A stretch of DNA of 64,000 nucleotides from Chamaea fasciata (taxonomy: Eukaryota > Chordata > Aves > Passeriformes > Sylviidae), in NCBI GenBank assembly GCA_029207755.1, contig JARCOQ010000002.1:54835172-54899171 (forward strand), given 5' to 3'. How positions within the stretch are numbered: the first letter of the stretch is position 1; the number at the start of each line of letters is the position of its first letter. The position numbers and the translations under genes were made by a program. Positions 1 to 13,920 of the stretch are shown here, piece by piece. The notes beneath the pieces were generated by a model. It was given only the letters and a program-made list of their open reading frames with translations, was not told the DNA's origin and ran no database searches.

Positions 1-1185
1 CAATCTCACACAAGATTTAAATTTCCATAATGAAATGATGACCTGCAGTTTGCAGCTAGAATAAAGATACAAAGATCATCTCCAGGTTGAAGTCATACTG
101 CTGCAATTATGCTGGTGTCAGGGAAATGGAACAGCATCCCACTGAAAAGAGAAGCTGTACCCCAACAAAAGTTATTCCAGAATTAAAAGAAGGAGAACAC
201 CAGCAGCATCATAAAACAATATACTCATGTAAAACTACATCTGCATAGAAGAACACATCAGTGTGACAGTTTTGGTTAAATGGCATTCCCTCAGCTGAAC
301 GGTTACATTGGCATGATCACCCATGTACAAAGCTGACTTTGAACAGTACCTACTACAAAACAGCCCCATGAGAAAGAAATGATTATTTCTGCTTCTGTGG
401 CAATAGATGGATGATCATAATAATGCTTAAATATCATCCAGTATATTGTAATTTGTTTTATGTAAATAAAATCTTAATAAAAAGTGTAAAAGTTTAAATG
501 AATAACACAGTGATTCATTTTCAGTATGACTTGATGTTTCTCATATTCAACATACTCAAAGAGGATCTTTAAGGAAAAGGACACTATAGTTTATATGTAC
601 ATCAACTCATCTGGAAGAGCAGTGTGGGTGTAATATTGACAAAGCCAATGATGCCAATAACATGTACTGTGAAGGTATGAAACTGAGAAAAATTATCAGC
701 TGTTACTCTTTTCTACTTATTGCCAATTCCTCCAAAGAACTGGAAATTAATCATTCTTTTCAAGTCCTTTACCCTCCTGCAGATGATAAGTTTATTTGGC
801 TCAAAACTGCTTTCATACCTCATAGCTCAAAGTCAGAACTGCCTTTCATACACAAATGTCAAAATTAATTAAACAAAAAAGAAGATTAGAGGAAGAATGT
901 AATAAAGTCACTAAAAAGAGTTAGGTGAAGGTGGTCTGCCCTCCATCAGATAATACAAGACAGTTACAACTGGCAGACCTTAGCCCCAAGGGTGATATTG
1001 GTCTTCAGACAAAAAGAAGATCCCCAGAAGACAAAATCAAGGAGAAAACAGATGACGTAAAGCATTGCCAAAGACAGAGGCCACCTGTGAGCAAAAGAGC
1101 TGCTGGACAGCAGCAGAGCAGTCCTGGAGTCCTAAGCCAAATTCTTCCTGAAGAAAAAAAAGGGAAAACACTAAAAGCTACTTAC
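1..1185 (-). other. GTF2F2: GTF2F2 intron (partial), downstream of the linker exon
   Basis: This stretch begins at the GTAAGT donor of the exon at 1186-1285 and runs off the left edge. I see no further GTF2F2 exon here. Small open frames at 662-868 and 925-1248 have no recognisable domain, and the second overlaps the exon on the wrong strand. Confidence 0.7.
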
Positions 1186-1285
1186 ATTATACTGATGATT
1201 AGCCACTGGTTTATAGTTTGTGGTTACAGCTTTGTCCAGCTGCTGTGATAACCTTACAGGTTTAGAAGATTCTTCTATCTGTAAT
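1186..1285 (-). CDS. GTF2F2: GTF2F2 (RAP30) coding exon, linker before the winged helix
   Basis: A strong acceptor (TTCTTTTTTGTAG) precedes 100 nt, and a strong donor (GTAAGTAGC) follows. The first base completes the Arg codon split by the previous intron. The remaining 33 codons read LQIEESSKPVRLSQQLDKAV then TTNYKPVANHQYN, ending in phase 0. This is the conserved RAP30 linker of about residues 130-162, just upstream of the basic stretch and the C-terminal winged-helix DNA-binding domain. Those later exons are not in the window and must lie to its left. Ala in DKAV, where I expect Val in mammals, is the only notable change. No stop or frameshift is present. Confidence 0.96.
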
Positions 1286-4200
1286 CTACAAAAAAGAAAA
1301 CAAGAATAAAAACTTCAGACAAGCACACTCAAAGTCAATTCTAAAAATCTGCAATTATGAACCAGCCATTATCAAAGGTCAGTTGCAAACAATCCCTAAG
1401 GCAAAACAGATGCACTCTTCTGGATTAAGTTCTTCCTACTCTATTTTTGCTTAAGGACACTGAACTATTAGGGTGCTCTATGCTACAGAAGACACTGAAA
1501 TGCTGAAAATCAAACAACTGAAGAGAAGATATTAAAAACAAAGTTTGAACACAAATTTCACTGCAAAAGCCTAATGCTCAGATTGAAGAAAAGCCCTTGC
1601 TCTTAAAAAAGATCAAACCCAACCCAAACAAATGCAAAATCTCACAGCTTATGCAGCTGAGGGATGAAAAAGCTTTTCATCCACCTCTGCTAACCCAAGA
1701 CCTTCTTTTAGACATTGAAATGTAAAAACATAAATGTCTGTGACCTTTCTTTAGGCATTACAGTGCAGTAAGAGAGTGTAAATAAGTTTTAAGAGTATTA
1801 TAAAGACAGAAAAATCCACCCAGCTTCAAATCAACACGCAATCAAGTCTCTATCACACAGATAACAATGGGTGACCTTCAGTCCTCTTTGGGAAAGACTC
1901 TCAGAAGGTCAGAGGTTGAGAACATCCTGTCAAGCTCATCCCTATGTAATTTAAAGCTTCTGTATGTTGATGTAGAGGGAGTGTTCCATTTAATTCAGAT
2001 TTAGCACCCAAGAATTTCTACTTGAAATGAAGAGGCAAGAATTCAAGCTCTAGAAAAGCACAGGACAATGGCCCTTCAGACACAATGGCTTTATGGCACA
2101 TCTGATTAACATGTTAATTATCAATGAAGCTTTTTTGTTTCCAAAGGTGTATCTTGTAGGCAGAGGCGTCAATTTCCACTAAACACAGTATAACACAGTC
2201 CAATAAATGCACAGTGATGCTTTCTTTCCAAACAAAAATTAATATGGTGACATTAATGCGAATAATAACTGCAAGTCTACAAGTGTAAAACATGATAAAA
2301 CTGACAGTTCTTTAAAAACAACTGTAAATGTTTAGGATCACTGATTTATTTTTGCAAATATATCATTTATACCGAAAAAGATAAAATTTAAATTCAGCGT
2401 GTTTCTGATGTAATACCTGAACAACCTAAATAAATTACATTTGAAGGAAGTATTAAATTAAGAAATAAATTCTCTAGTTGTAGCATCTTGAAAGAAAGAA
2501 AATCATCCCTCATAGCTGGTACTGCTGGACAGTAGGTGGGGGCAGTTCTTTCTCATACATAGATAAAACTTGCTTCCTCTTGAATCTTTGCAGACTTGTT
2601 ATTTTTTCTGTAGTTTTAACTACTCTTAAGCAACCGTTGCCTCATATTCTACATTTTTATACCAATGCTGCCTTATGCCCAAATGTAGCGTGTTTCTTCC
2701 TTAGCTTGAAGGAAAATCAATTGGAAGGTAAATGAACAATGAACATTTTTTTGCTTATCACAAGACTTTATCTTTTGGCCTTCAATCTAATTTAATTATT
2801 TTAAAGATTTTCTTGATCTGGTTACCAACGGTCTTCTAAACTCACGTTTCACAAAGAGGCATAGGCCCAAACTAAATCACTATCTTTTCTACAAATCTCT
2901 CTTTTTTCTCTACTTCTCCATTGCTTAATATTTTTCTTTTTGGTCTCAATAACTTTTTAAAATTTTAAATAGTTTGGCTTTAATAATTTAATTTTTTCCA
3001 GAGATTTCCTGCTCAACCTGTTTACAGATACTGCTCCTGTTCATGAGACAGAGGCTCCTTGAGACCAACTGGGAATTCTTGTCACTCTCTTTCCCTCCAA
3101 GGCCACTGCACCAACTTCATGTGCCCTAGATGAAGTTGTTTGATTTGCAATGTTGCTCCAGAGTTCTTCTCATAATGGCTACAGCACAGGGTCCTAACAA
3201 TACTTAAATACAACAGATGGTGCCACATTTTTAGGGAGCACCAGGCATTCAACAGTGGCATTTCTTCATGATTAATCCTCCTTGCACTGGGCTTTACATT
3301 CATTACTCTATGTAAATTTACAATATCCTCCATTTCTTCAGGTAAACAGCCAAAGAACATTAGCTCTTCAATGATGAGTTGTCAGCCATGGACTTTAGAC
3401 ACCACTTATGTTCACCACTTCCTGATCTGGCATTTTAAAATTACAATAGAGGAAATTTCAACCCCCATTCAGTGCAGCTTCCTTGAATTAATCCTTCTTT
3501 GCACAAAAGTACACCAACGATTTATTTCTTAACATTTTTCACTCACCATGCAGGATATGCATTTCAGCTCTTTTATGTTAACCTACCAATTTCCAAACCA
3601 GTAGAAAACTGAATGTGTAAGAGAGCTAATACACTTGTCAGAGATCTCCCTCCAAAGGCTGATGGGAGTGAAGGTAGATGTAACTGTAAAGTTCACCAGC
3701 CCACAATCTTGAAAACAAAGAAAAACTTACTGCCTGCTTAGGAAACAGAATGTAAGCCAACCAAGTGAAAATGGAAAGGGGCCATTTAAGTTCGTTTGTG
3801 AAATGGCAGAAGACTTCAGAAAGAACTATACATAGCAAGTAACAAATACTTCAGCTACAAATGTATGTCTCCAAAATTTCAGAGATGTTTGTGTTGTACT
3901 TTGATACTTCTTCCCAAAGGTTTCCAAATTACAACCACAGATCTTACAGATCTCAGATGGACTTTAGAAAACTGGCTTACAGCAAAATGCTAACCTTTTT
4001 TTGTTTGTTTCTACTGCTGCAGTGAGAGTTAAAAATACACTACACTCCTGATACTACTTTTTAATGCAAACAATTATAGCCATGGCCACATGCCAATATG
4101 GAAATTTATATGGGAAGCATGGTGACTCAGGAAGCAAACCTTTTTATTAATAGCTTTTATTCTACACATGCATCTTGCTCTTCTCCCTAATGGCTGCCCT

Positions 4201-6549
4201 TCCCATTTATTTTTCTGCAGCTTTCACAATTTCACAGAGCCTCAGGTTACCTTCCTTCCACCGGGTTTCCAGGTGGAATATTGTCACACAATCCTGTGTG
4301 GAATAATAGCTGATCCACATCTGGAGTTGGCCTCCCAAAAATGCACAAATAAAAGGACTGACAAACACGGTATAAACACCAAATTAGCAAATGGTTCACA
4401 TGGGGATGAAGCACTGAAATTTGCTTAGTGCATTACAAAGGGTAAAGACAAACAGCCCATAATCATTTTGTCCAGATGATTCGTTGATATAGACACTATC
4501 TGCAGGCAAAATACAGCATGGTTGTTTGGGTTTTTTCAAAATCATGCTGCAATTCTGTTATAATCAGAAAGCAGTATGTCTGGGGGAATATAATTGACTT
4601 TTTAGGTTTGCATAGTTGTTGTCTGAAAAAAACCTGATGAAATACATAAATGTACACATTCCAGTAATTATACACTCAAAAATACATAACAAAAGCTGTA
4701 AACTGGGAATAATACTAGCCTTTTAGCTAGATGTTTTAACATGTTACAGATATAACTACTTTTACATGTTCATTTCTTCAAACAGAATTTAAAAAGCAGT
4801 ATTAACCAAGATTATCAGGCAGTGCTTTATGCAGAATTTTCTCAGAGTGGACCTGCTGAATCTTAATTGAAACTGCTGGTAGGAATAAAGAAAAAAAATC
4901 AATAGAGACTCTGAGTCACTGGTGACACTGATTTAAAGAAGCAGAGGATTTTTACCTATTACTTTTTACTACGATTTGCAGGAGTTAAAAGACTTAGTTA
5001 TGGCTCTGAATGATACACAAATCTCCCAGGAATTAAATTTTACACTGAATTCTTGTTGAAATAGCTAGAGCCGTAATTCATGCTAATATCTGGCCAAAAA
5101 AAAAAAAGAGAAAATGCAGATATTTTTCCCCCAAACTGCCAATGAATTAGCAACGGAGCAGCCACCAGTTTGCACACTATGATTTTCTCTTCCACCCCCA
5201 AGATCAATTATAGCTCTTCCACCTCAAAATACAGCAAGTAACCAGCACAGCATCTAATTCATTGTGGTCATTTCCCAGCAAAACACATTTCATACCGCAC
5301 CTTTGATTCGACATTGTGCTTACAGTTGAATAAGGGGAAAAAAACATTCAAACAGGCTGGAAATAATTCCTTAGGACTTGGCAACATGTAGCAAGCCCAT
5401 ACAAGGAGACAAAGACAGTATGTACATTCCTAGGAAGAGACAGTCATTGTTTTTTAAAATACATGTAATCTTCAGCAACAATAAATAAACTGAAGACCTT
5501 TAGAACTTATAATCTACTGTGATTAATCTTTTGTCACAAAACAAGTGCTTCAAAGATTTGAAGCAGGTATTAATCAGAAACACTGCTAGTGCTTGAATTC
5601 TTTGCATTTCTAAAGAAATTATTTTACAGATGAGAGAGGAAAATTTATATACCTTTTTCAGCTTGGCTATATGTACACAGTGTAAGTAACAATGTAGTAA
5701 GTAAGGAGTCAGCCTTATTGTTGCAAAAAAGGAAAAGTTGTGTTTCTTCTCTCTCTGCATTATCATCCAGCACAGATGCACTGGAAGAGAGTATGCCCAC
5801 TACTCAAAGCTTTGGAGGAGAAGAAACACAAACTCTCCATCTTTGCACAGTTTAGCAGCTTTTCTCTGACTGCTCACAGAAGTTCCCAGTCCAATATCAG
5901 GGAACTGAAAGCCAAGGACTAATGGTCTCATCATCCCTTCCTCAGTAATTCTGTACTAGAACAGGCATTGACAGCGGCATTACATGAAGTTTCATGATAC
6001 CTGGAATGAGCCACAAAGCTTTTTCTTTCCTTCATTATTTTGCTAAGCATCCCAAACATGACAGAAGTAGGTACATCCTGAAAAGTCTAATCCAAAACAA
6101 ACTCATAAAATAAATGTAACAATATAGCCTCACACCTACTCCCCTAGTGTTCACCTGGACTTCTGCACCTTGCTGAGGTTCAGGTAGCATCTTTTTGACT
6201 TTCCTTCTGAGCAAGAATAGCAGTAATGTAAGAAGCAAGCAGATGCTCAACAAGAGATGAACATTCTTATAAGATACAGGGACTAAAAAAGTTTGTAATT
6301 CTGTGAGAACTAAGGGACTTCAGCACCCTGTGGTGTACCTTCTGCTAAAACAAACCCATGGAAGTGCTCAAGCACAAACAACATTGGAAATTACCAGAAC
6401 AGCCACACCAATAAAAACACACACTACCAAATAATAAAAATGACAATCTGTTGCTACACCAAACAATCTGTCATATACTCTCCAAGATCAGAACATGCAA
6501 ATCCTGCACGTTGTGTTTCACTGCAAGGAGCCCCACAGTCTCACGTTCC

Positions 6550-6573
6550 ATGGAGGCGGACGGCCGCCTCCAT
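6550..6573. repeat. Perfect GC-rich inverted repeat (10-bp arms, 4-nt loop)
   Basis: ATGGAGGCGG, ACGG loop, CCGCCTCCAT: the arms are exactly complementary. The element sits in a small CpG-containing patch (about 6540-6590) that stands out from the AT-rich intron. Its function is unknown. It is not an obvious terminator or a miRNA precursor, because the arms are too short. Confidence 0.8.
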
Positions 6574-7842
6574 CGCACGGATGAATCCACTGTTCTTCAG
6601 ACACTCCGTGTTACTCCAGTACAGTCAAAGCAAAGTGAGTCTGTCCCCATTTATGAAGACTAGACAGGCAGACAGAGAAGAACATGAGCTGAATGAAAAT
6701 GGCATTAAGAAGTGCATTTCTCAGCATTAAATAATGAAATGTTTCAGATTATTAATACAGGATATGATTTATAACTAATTTTAAGTCCTGAAACCCTGGC
6801 ATTTCAAGAAAAGTGCTGCAATTATTGTGTTAGATATTAGATTTTTCTGAAGTTGACATCTTCAACTATATATGTTGAAGGATAAGCAATGAATTATATG
6901 CATATATGATAATTTCATGTCTAATACTCAGACAGGCACTACAACCACAACTGATGACTCCAATTCTACATATCATACCTTCCTCCAGTACAGAACATCA
7001 GATGATATAAATGGCAATTCAATAATAAGCAAGAATTTCTCAAGCATTTTATTTTCTGGAGTGACAAAAAGTGAATAACTGATTAAAACCAATCCAAGTT
7101 TTCCTCTCTGAATTTAGTACTGCAAATGAGTAGAACATTCTCAGCTAAGCTTGTGTGAACAAATAATGTAAAGATAAAATAAGACCTATTTTAACATTCT
7201 AGGAGAGATTTAATTGAATAATTTTCTCTATTTGTTTGATGCACAAGTTTAAACATGTTAAGTGATGCACTAACGCAATTAGCATGAAGAAAATTTTAAC
7301 ATCTGCTTGACATCAAAGATATTTTTTTAATCAAGTTCACGTGTGTCTACAGCTACTTCTGCAGAAGCATTCTGACACAGAAGTCAGGCTCTGGCATGGC
7401 CTGGTCCACACTGGGGACAAGGTGGAAGAGTTCTGTCTGAGGCTAAGTTCAAAAAGGAATCATACCTCAGAGGTATTTTCTATGATTATATTCTATCTTC
7501 TACATTAAATGAAGTTATAGGTAGCCTATCCATTAGTGTGGCTGACAAAGTTTGTTTCTTGTCCCTGTCTCCATTAGGTTTGTCTGTCCAGGTCTGGGTC
7601 TCTATGTTTTGTTCGCTGACTCCCCTTTTTACTCAGCACCCACCTCCTTTTTGCAGTGAAAGGGGGCCCTGACCAGATATCCTTAAGGGAAGAGATTCCC
7701 ATTCAACCCTGTGAAGCACAGCAGCCTCTGCACCCTCCTTGCCCTTTCATGACTTGGGGCACAGCATCACCCCCTTGCCCCCCAGGTGAAGAGGCCTTTC
7801 AGCACTGTTTAGGTTGCTGATTGATAGAAAATTGCACAACCG

Positions 7843-8094
7843 ACCACAGAATCACTTCAGTAGGAAAAGGTCATCAATTTCAACCATTAACCCAGCACTG
7901 CCAAATCCACCACTAAACCATGTTCCAAAGTGTCCCTATGGGCCCTTTAAATGTCTCCAGAGATGGTGACTCAATCACGACCCTCGGCAGCCTGTTCCAA
8001 TGCTTGACTCCACTTCAGTGAAAAAATGTTTCCTAAACTCCAATCTAAACCTCCCCGGTATAGCTTGAAGTTGTTTCCTCTTGTCCTACCATTA
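7843..8094 (-). mobile_element. CR1 LINE fragment, 3' end, minus orientation
   Basis: The plus strand carries the reverse complement of the avian CR1 3' region. Recognisable blocks are the one ending in cccagcactgccaaatccac, the block around cagcctgttccaatgcttga, and the block ending in cctcttgtcctacc. The element therefore reads on the minus strand, with its 3' end near 7843 at an ACCACAGAATC-type tail. It is 5'-truncated, as most CR1 copies are, and has no coding capacity. Confidence 0.9.
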
Positions 8095-8670
8095 ATTGCA
8101 AAGAAATGAACACTTCTTTATTACAATTCATGTGCTCTGGAAGAGCAGAGAAGTTTGCAGCTTTGCAGTTGTTAAAAATACCAGGATTTTGCAGTCCTTT
8201 GCAACCTATGGCCATCATTTAGTGGTCAATCAATTAGTGCCCAAAAGGAAAAGAGCTCTCTGTTATTGGTTCCTGCCATACTTCCAATATTTTCTTATTA
8301 ATACACATACCACAAACATCTCTGTTCTGCCCAGTTTCCCACCCAACACAAGTAATGAGATCAAGTTTGAGGACAAGCAAAAGCAGAGCTAAAGAGGACA
8401 GTCTTCCCTGAGGACTAAGTCAGGGTAAAAGTGCATCCATGCAGGTCCGGTTACATGCTGTAGCTCTACATGGGGCACTTCATCTTAATTTCTATGTGAA
8501 TAAAACACAGTAGATTTTTATACCAGGGTGCTTATACTTGTGGCTTATTCCAGTGACAGAAAGGTCTAAAACTAGGGTGAAGTAAAACCTGGATGTCCAT
8601 TTGTGTTGTCCAGAGCATATAAGAGTACCGTGACCACAGGCATGAGACAAAGTTTGAGACTGGCAGTGAT

Positions 8671-8700
8671 AAGGTACACCTTATCAAAAGGTACACCTTA
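8671..8700. repeat. Two copies of AAGGTACACCTTA in tandem
   Basis: Copies lie at 8671-8683 and 8688-8700, separated by 4 bases. Each copy is itself nearly palindromic (AAGGT...ACCTT). No function is assigned. Confidence 0.6.
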
Positions 8701-11700
8701 AACAAAAAATTAGGCAACATGCCAGGAAAAATGGGAATGCAGGTGAGATTTTGGGGAGAGAGCTGTAAAGAACCATGCAAATGTATGTGACATACATCAG
8801 TTCCACATGGAAAAAGAGCGGGAGGCAACACAGAGCCTGTAATAGGACAACACAACAGGAATGGCTGGATAGGCAGGAGTCTAGTGTACTCCTGAAAAAC
8901 AGCAAGAACAGGGAAAAAGTAGGTTGAAAAGCCTTAGTGTTTGTTCAGCTAAGACTGAGAAGTGATGATCCAGAGGCCTCTGCGTCTGAGCCAGCCCTTG
9001 GACACTGCAGTCTATACAGCACAGGCAGATGCCAGCATCTGAAATACCGTAGGGATGAGTAACCACGGAGCGGCTCCTGGCTCCGGGGGAAGCACCAGCA
9101 GCCTCACAAGCCCATTACTAATACTAGAGAAGGCGATCTAGGAAAAGTGACTCATTAGCAAACTAAGCAAAACAGAAAAAGCCCAGCCCATGAATATTAT
9201 CTCCTGAATTAAAGCCAGATAAAGTCTCCTTTCTCACTTCCATTTTCAAAGATGCAATTTCCTCCCCTGCTCCTATTTTTCTCAGTCCTCAAATTTCTCC
9301 ATAACAAATGGATTTACTTGCTAGACACGATTTCAATTTAGATTTTAGAAGAGGAATTCCAAATTCTGAACTATTATTTTTAAAATTAAAACAAGTAGAC
9401 TTGTCTCAAAAATACATAGTCTAAGTTTTCCTGCCAAAACTCATCTGGTGTGCTTAGAGCTGTTTTGAAACCAATGGTAGAAGTAACAGGAATTTTTACG
9501 TCCAGGCAACAAAAAGCTAAACAGTTCTTGTCAGTCTGCAGATGCAGAAATCATACACACTTTGCTAATGGGGACAAGAACAAAGAATTTTAAAAAGTAG
9601 TTTGTTAGAGAGAAAAGGTACATTTTTACCATACCCTGAAAGGCCTAGGTCTTGAATTACTGGTAAAAAGGTGGATAATTTACAAGCTCAGTCAATTCAC
9701 TCCACAGTGAAACTGCTCACAGCTAAGGAGGTAGAAAGAAAGAGGCAAACTCTTGGCTACAAGTCCTCAAATGAAAAGAAAAACAACAACCCTACAGTAC
9801 CTCAGCTACATCTCATCAATCTGAACCTCTCCTCCCCTACTAATGCAAAATGTCTTTATCACATTACAGCTGCCAGCACTCTGCCTCCAACTACATGCTG
9901 CCATCTCTAAAACTCCAATTCCCAAATACTTCACCACTATCCTGATTGTTCTGCAAACAGCCATGGCACCTGGCTCAATTGGGGATCTTCCAGTTTAAAT
10001 TTACTGGAAACAATTTAACAGTTTGTGACAATCCAGAAAACATTTGGACTCCCTCCGTAGAAAACCTAGCTGCCTCAAATCCTCAAGGTTTCTCTCTGTC
10101 CCTTCCTTCCTCAGCCTGCAGACCCTAAAATGCTGGATAGCAAGAACATCTCTTTGAGGACCCACTCCTCCCTTCAGTTAAAATACGCTTGGAAACAACC
10201 ATCAAGGAACTGCTGCAAAGGGCATTGCAAGGCAGCTGCCAGGAGAATGTACTGCACGTGCCCATGGGTTAATGGCTATACACTGCCTTTGATAGCTTTG
10301 AGGGGAATCTTGCACAGTTCAGCTGCAGTTCAATAGTACAAACATATCGTTGCACTAAACGGCAGAATTAGCTCACACTGAACTGCCGGATTTACCCACC
10401 AAATACACTTTCCTGCAAGCAAAGAAAATGAAATTCGTTTTAACTGAACTCAGAAATCATGCTTAATCCAAACGAAATCAGCATTACGTTAAAAAGAAGA
10501 GCTGGGTAGGTTCAGCAACCCTAGAAACCCTACGCTATAAAAACCAAAGCAAATGCAGGAAAGAAAGTAGTCTTGCTCATCCCCCAAGTGGAAAATTTAC
10601 CAGTTTATCCCGCAAGCCACAGGAAAAAAAGAGGTAACACAGGACAGACTGAAAGATGTATCAGTTAAATCAGAAAACTGGAGATTTTTGTAAACTTCAA
10701 TCATGATTCTTTCAGCCAATTTTATTTCCTTTGCCAATTGTACAGAACCACTGCTCTGCTGTATTTGCTCAAGTGGTTTAATTACATTTTACCTCCTCCT
10801 ATTTTGCAAAACAAATGCTCCCCCAGCTCTCTCTCCCAATATATTATATATCTGCTCATCTCCACTGGAAAATCATTGCCGGACATCCTCACCTGTTCAA
10901 GTGGGAACTGTGCTCCCACAAGCAGAGCAAGAGGATAGGGAGCCGTAGCAAAGCCAGAGGCAGAAACCAGCTGTGCTGAGGGAGCCCAGCAAGCAGGAAC
11001 AGGGCTGGGAGCTGCAGGGCTGCTCTGCAGCTGGGAGATGATGGCAATGGGGAAGAAGAGCCACCAAAGGGTCACCTACCACAGGACTCTACAACTGCTC
11101 GCCAGGTTGTGAAGGAAGGTTTTACTGCAGCCCTGCACCATTCAGTTTGGTTTGAGACACCTTCCTCAAGGTCTGGTCCTTGAAATGCTGCTGCAGAGGG
11201 CAAACATGGATGTTACTGTCTTAAAAAGCCTTGACTAGGCTTCTGTGCATCACCTTCAGGGTGGTGCTTATCAAGGGCACAGCTGTATCACCATTAGCCC
11301 TGATAAAAGCTCTCAGTAAAATGAAAATACCTTCAGGACCAGGAGACTGTGGCTCAACATTCAGCTTCAAGCTCTGCTTTAGCTTTAAACCAAAAATTCT
11401 CAAAGTTATTTCAAAATATCTTTCTTTAAAAAGCACACTGATAACCACAAGGCACAATAAGGACATGACTAGGTTTTAAGGCAACTGAGTCCAGAAAGCA
11501 TAAGACTTCATTTTGCATTTGAAAAATATAACTTAAAAAATAACTCTGTCTTTGTTTTGAAGAAGAAACCAACATCAACTTAGTAGTTCAGAACATCACC
11601 TTAGGAACATTCCCTAGAGAGCTTACTTTTTAAGAAATAAACTTAACTCCATGCACTTTGAGGTCTGCTACATTAGTATTCTCTTAATTAGAGATTTTCA

Positions 11701-11770
11701 GAGGAGTCCATCTTGTTTGTGAGCACAAATAAACTCACCCAGACTTTGTGAAGCCATACCTATTCTGTTA

Positions 11771-11819
11771 TTAAATTAAAAAAAAAAAAAACCAAAAAAC
11801 AAAAAACACAAAAAAATAA
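11771..11819. repeat. A-rich low-complexity tract
   Basis: An uninterrupted A run is followed by A/C mixtures (accaaaaaacaaaaaacac). It could be the decayed tail of an old insertion, but no adjoining element was recognised. Confidence 0.7.
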
Positions 11820-12339
11820 CAAAGATTTGATTATAGATTTGTCTGGCATGACAAATTCCAAAAACAGCTAGTGGCTGAAGCACAAACATTCTCTAGCTTC
11901 CCCAACAGGAAGCTGGATAATTGGGTTTTCTATACGATCTGTGTGAAAGCAGACTCCATTCACGTGTAATTTGGTTGAGTATGTCTTCCACATGGAACAG
12001 AGAAAAAAAAAAAGGTCATGAACAAAGTTTCAGGACCACTGTGTTTTAAAGTTTGCTTTGCATGGTGTTCCTTAATAAAACTTAAGGTTGCAATTTTAAA
12101 AAATGAACACATACAAGAAATGCTCCACACAAATTTCACTGGTTCGTCATGAACTGAATTTGTTAGTCAGTAATCCAAACATGAAATGTAATGTGAAACC
12201 GTTATTACTATACTAATAAACTGTGAAACCATTATTACTGAGGAAAGCATCAGTTTCCCAAAAACTTCTATAGTTTTAAATTCAGTATGTGTACATTTCT
12301 CAAATGGCAGGGTTAAACAGAGCGTATAAGTGCACTGAA

Positions 12340-12834
12340 TCTGACGGGGATGGGCTGAGCCTTCCCCACAGCAGCCCCTGAAGCGCCTGAGCAGCACCCA
12401 CACTGCACCAACACTCCCAGGGGCAGGAGGCTGGGAGTGGGCAAGAGGTTGGGAGGGGATGCAACCAGGACAGCTGACACCAGCTGACCAAAGGGATATC
12501 CTGGACCATATAGTGTTGTTCTGAGCAATAAAAGTTAAGAGAAAGGAAGAGAATGACATTGCTTATGAAGGCATTCTCTTCTGAAGCAGCTGCTATATGT
12601 ACTGAGGCCCAGCCTCCCACAAAGTGGCTGGACATTGCCTGCATATAGGAAGAAGAGATTAAATCTATATTTTTGCTTTGCTTCCATGCACAACCTCTGC
12701 TTTCTTTCATTAAACTGCCTTTAACTTGAGCCACGATATTTTCCATATTATTTTTTTCCACTGCCTGATGAGGAGGGAGTGTAAGAGAACAGCTGGGTGG
12801 GCATCTGGCAGCCAGTCAAGGTTAACCCACCACA
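12340..12834 (+). mobile_element. ERVL-like solo LTR, plus orientation
   Basis: The sequence contains the core of a common avian ERV LTR. Near 12460-12510 is the block with cagctgaccaaagggatatc, followed by a TATA-like AATAAAAG. A TTTTGCTTTGCTTCCATGCA block and a poly(A)-type ATTAAA lie near 12685-12715. A GGTTAACCCACCACA end lies at 12820-12834, matching the ...CA end of these LTRs. The left boundary is uncertain because the early U3 is degraded. No retroviral genes adjoin, so it looks like a solo LTR. It lies antisense to GTF2F2. Open frames on its minus strand (up to 153 codons) are not genes. Confidence 0.75.
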
Positions 12835-13920
12835 CTTGAAAATTTGTAACTTTATAGAAAGTTACTTCAGTATTAGAGATATTTAGAGCTGTAAACGTTT
12901 TAAAAACACTTAACATCAATGGGAGTAGTTCTCTGGACTCAACAATACACACGCTGCGGTTGGCAAAGAACACACAGCAGTCAATGTAGGTCAGCTCAGA
13001 ATGATGTGAACCGCTGGATATCTGCTCCTTCTTCAGTGGCATACATGGTATACTTCCAGGAACAATCACGGGATATCACATACAATTAATATTTTACTAC
13101 ATCTTCTGGTGGCATGTATGCCTGATTATGGCAGGGGTTTGAAATGATGTGATCCTTAAGGCCCTTTTCACCCCAAGCCATTACTTGAATAGATGAAAAA
13201 GGAAATGTTCTTTTTTCTAATGACATGTCTCCTATTAAGTTCTTTATGGTTTACATAATCACCTTGAAAGATGTATGAATTTTTGTTGTTATTATTTATT
13301 GGCTTTGTACAAAAACAAAGTTATAAGAATCTCTAGGGGAAAGCAGAAACCATCTTTTGTGAAAGCTCTTTGGAGCTGGTTTAAATTCCACGGGAGATCA
13401 ATTTTTAAATTCTAGCTCTAAGTCTTAAGGAGATGAAGATATTCCAGAGAAAAGAACTGGAAAACAGTTTCACTCAAAAATCCCCCCAAAAAACAGCTGC
13501 AGTAAATATTTAATTTTCAAAATTTAGAGAACAGTCAAGCAATTACTCAGAAAGATAACAAGCTCGACAGTTTGGGTTTTTTTCCAAACAGATGCTTTTC
13601 TAGCATGTTATTTCTGCAATACTTTTTGGACTACTAGCTCTACTCCACCACATCCTTTAATTTAATAACTCCACAAGGTTTTTGAGGATTCACATATCCT
13701 TCACTGCAGCAGGAAATGAAACATAAATTACCTACCACTTTCCTTTCTTTATTGCTAGAGCTGCAAACATTTTGTGCTAAGTGGGGAGAAGAAAACTGCC
13801 TCTGCAAGCTTTGTTTCTCCAGCTATACAGAGCCTCAAGACTTCTATGACAATTCGGCACTCCAGGCCAAGTACTTCCTGTTTTTAGAGACTACAGGACC
13901 CCCGAGCTAAAGAAGGTAAG

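Noticed and set aside
925..1248. 107-codon plus-strand open frame
   Set aside because: Its right part is antisense to the certain GTF2F2 exon at 1186-1285, whose coding constraint explains the openness.
12167..12761. Overlapping minus-strand open frames of 130 and 153 codons
   Set aside because: They lie across the antisense of an ERVL-like LTR, whose GC-rich composition removes stops. They show no domain and no retroviral gene similarity.
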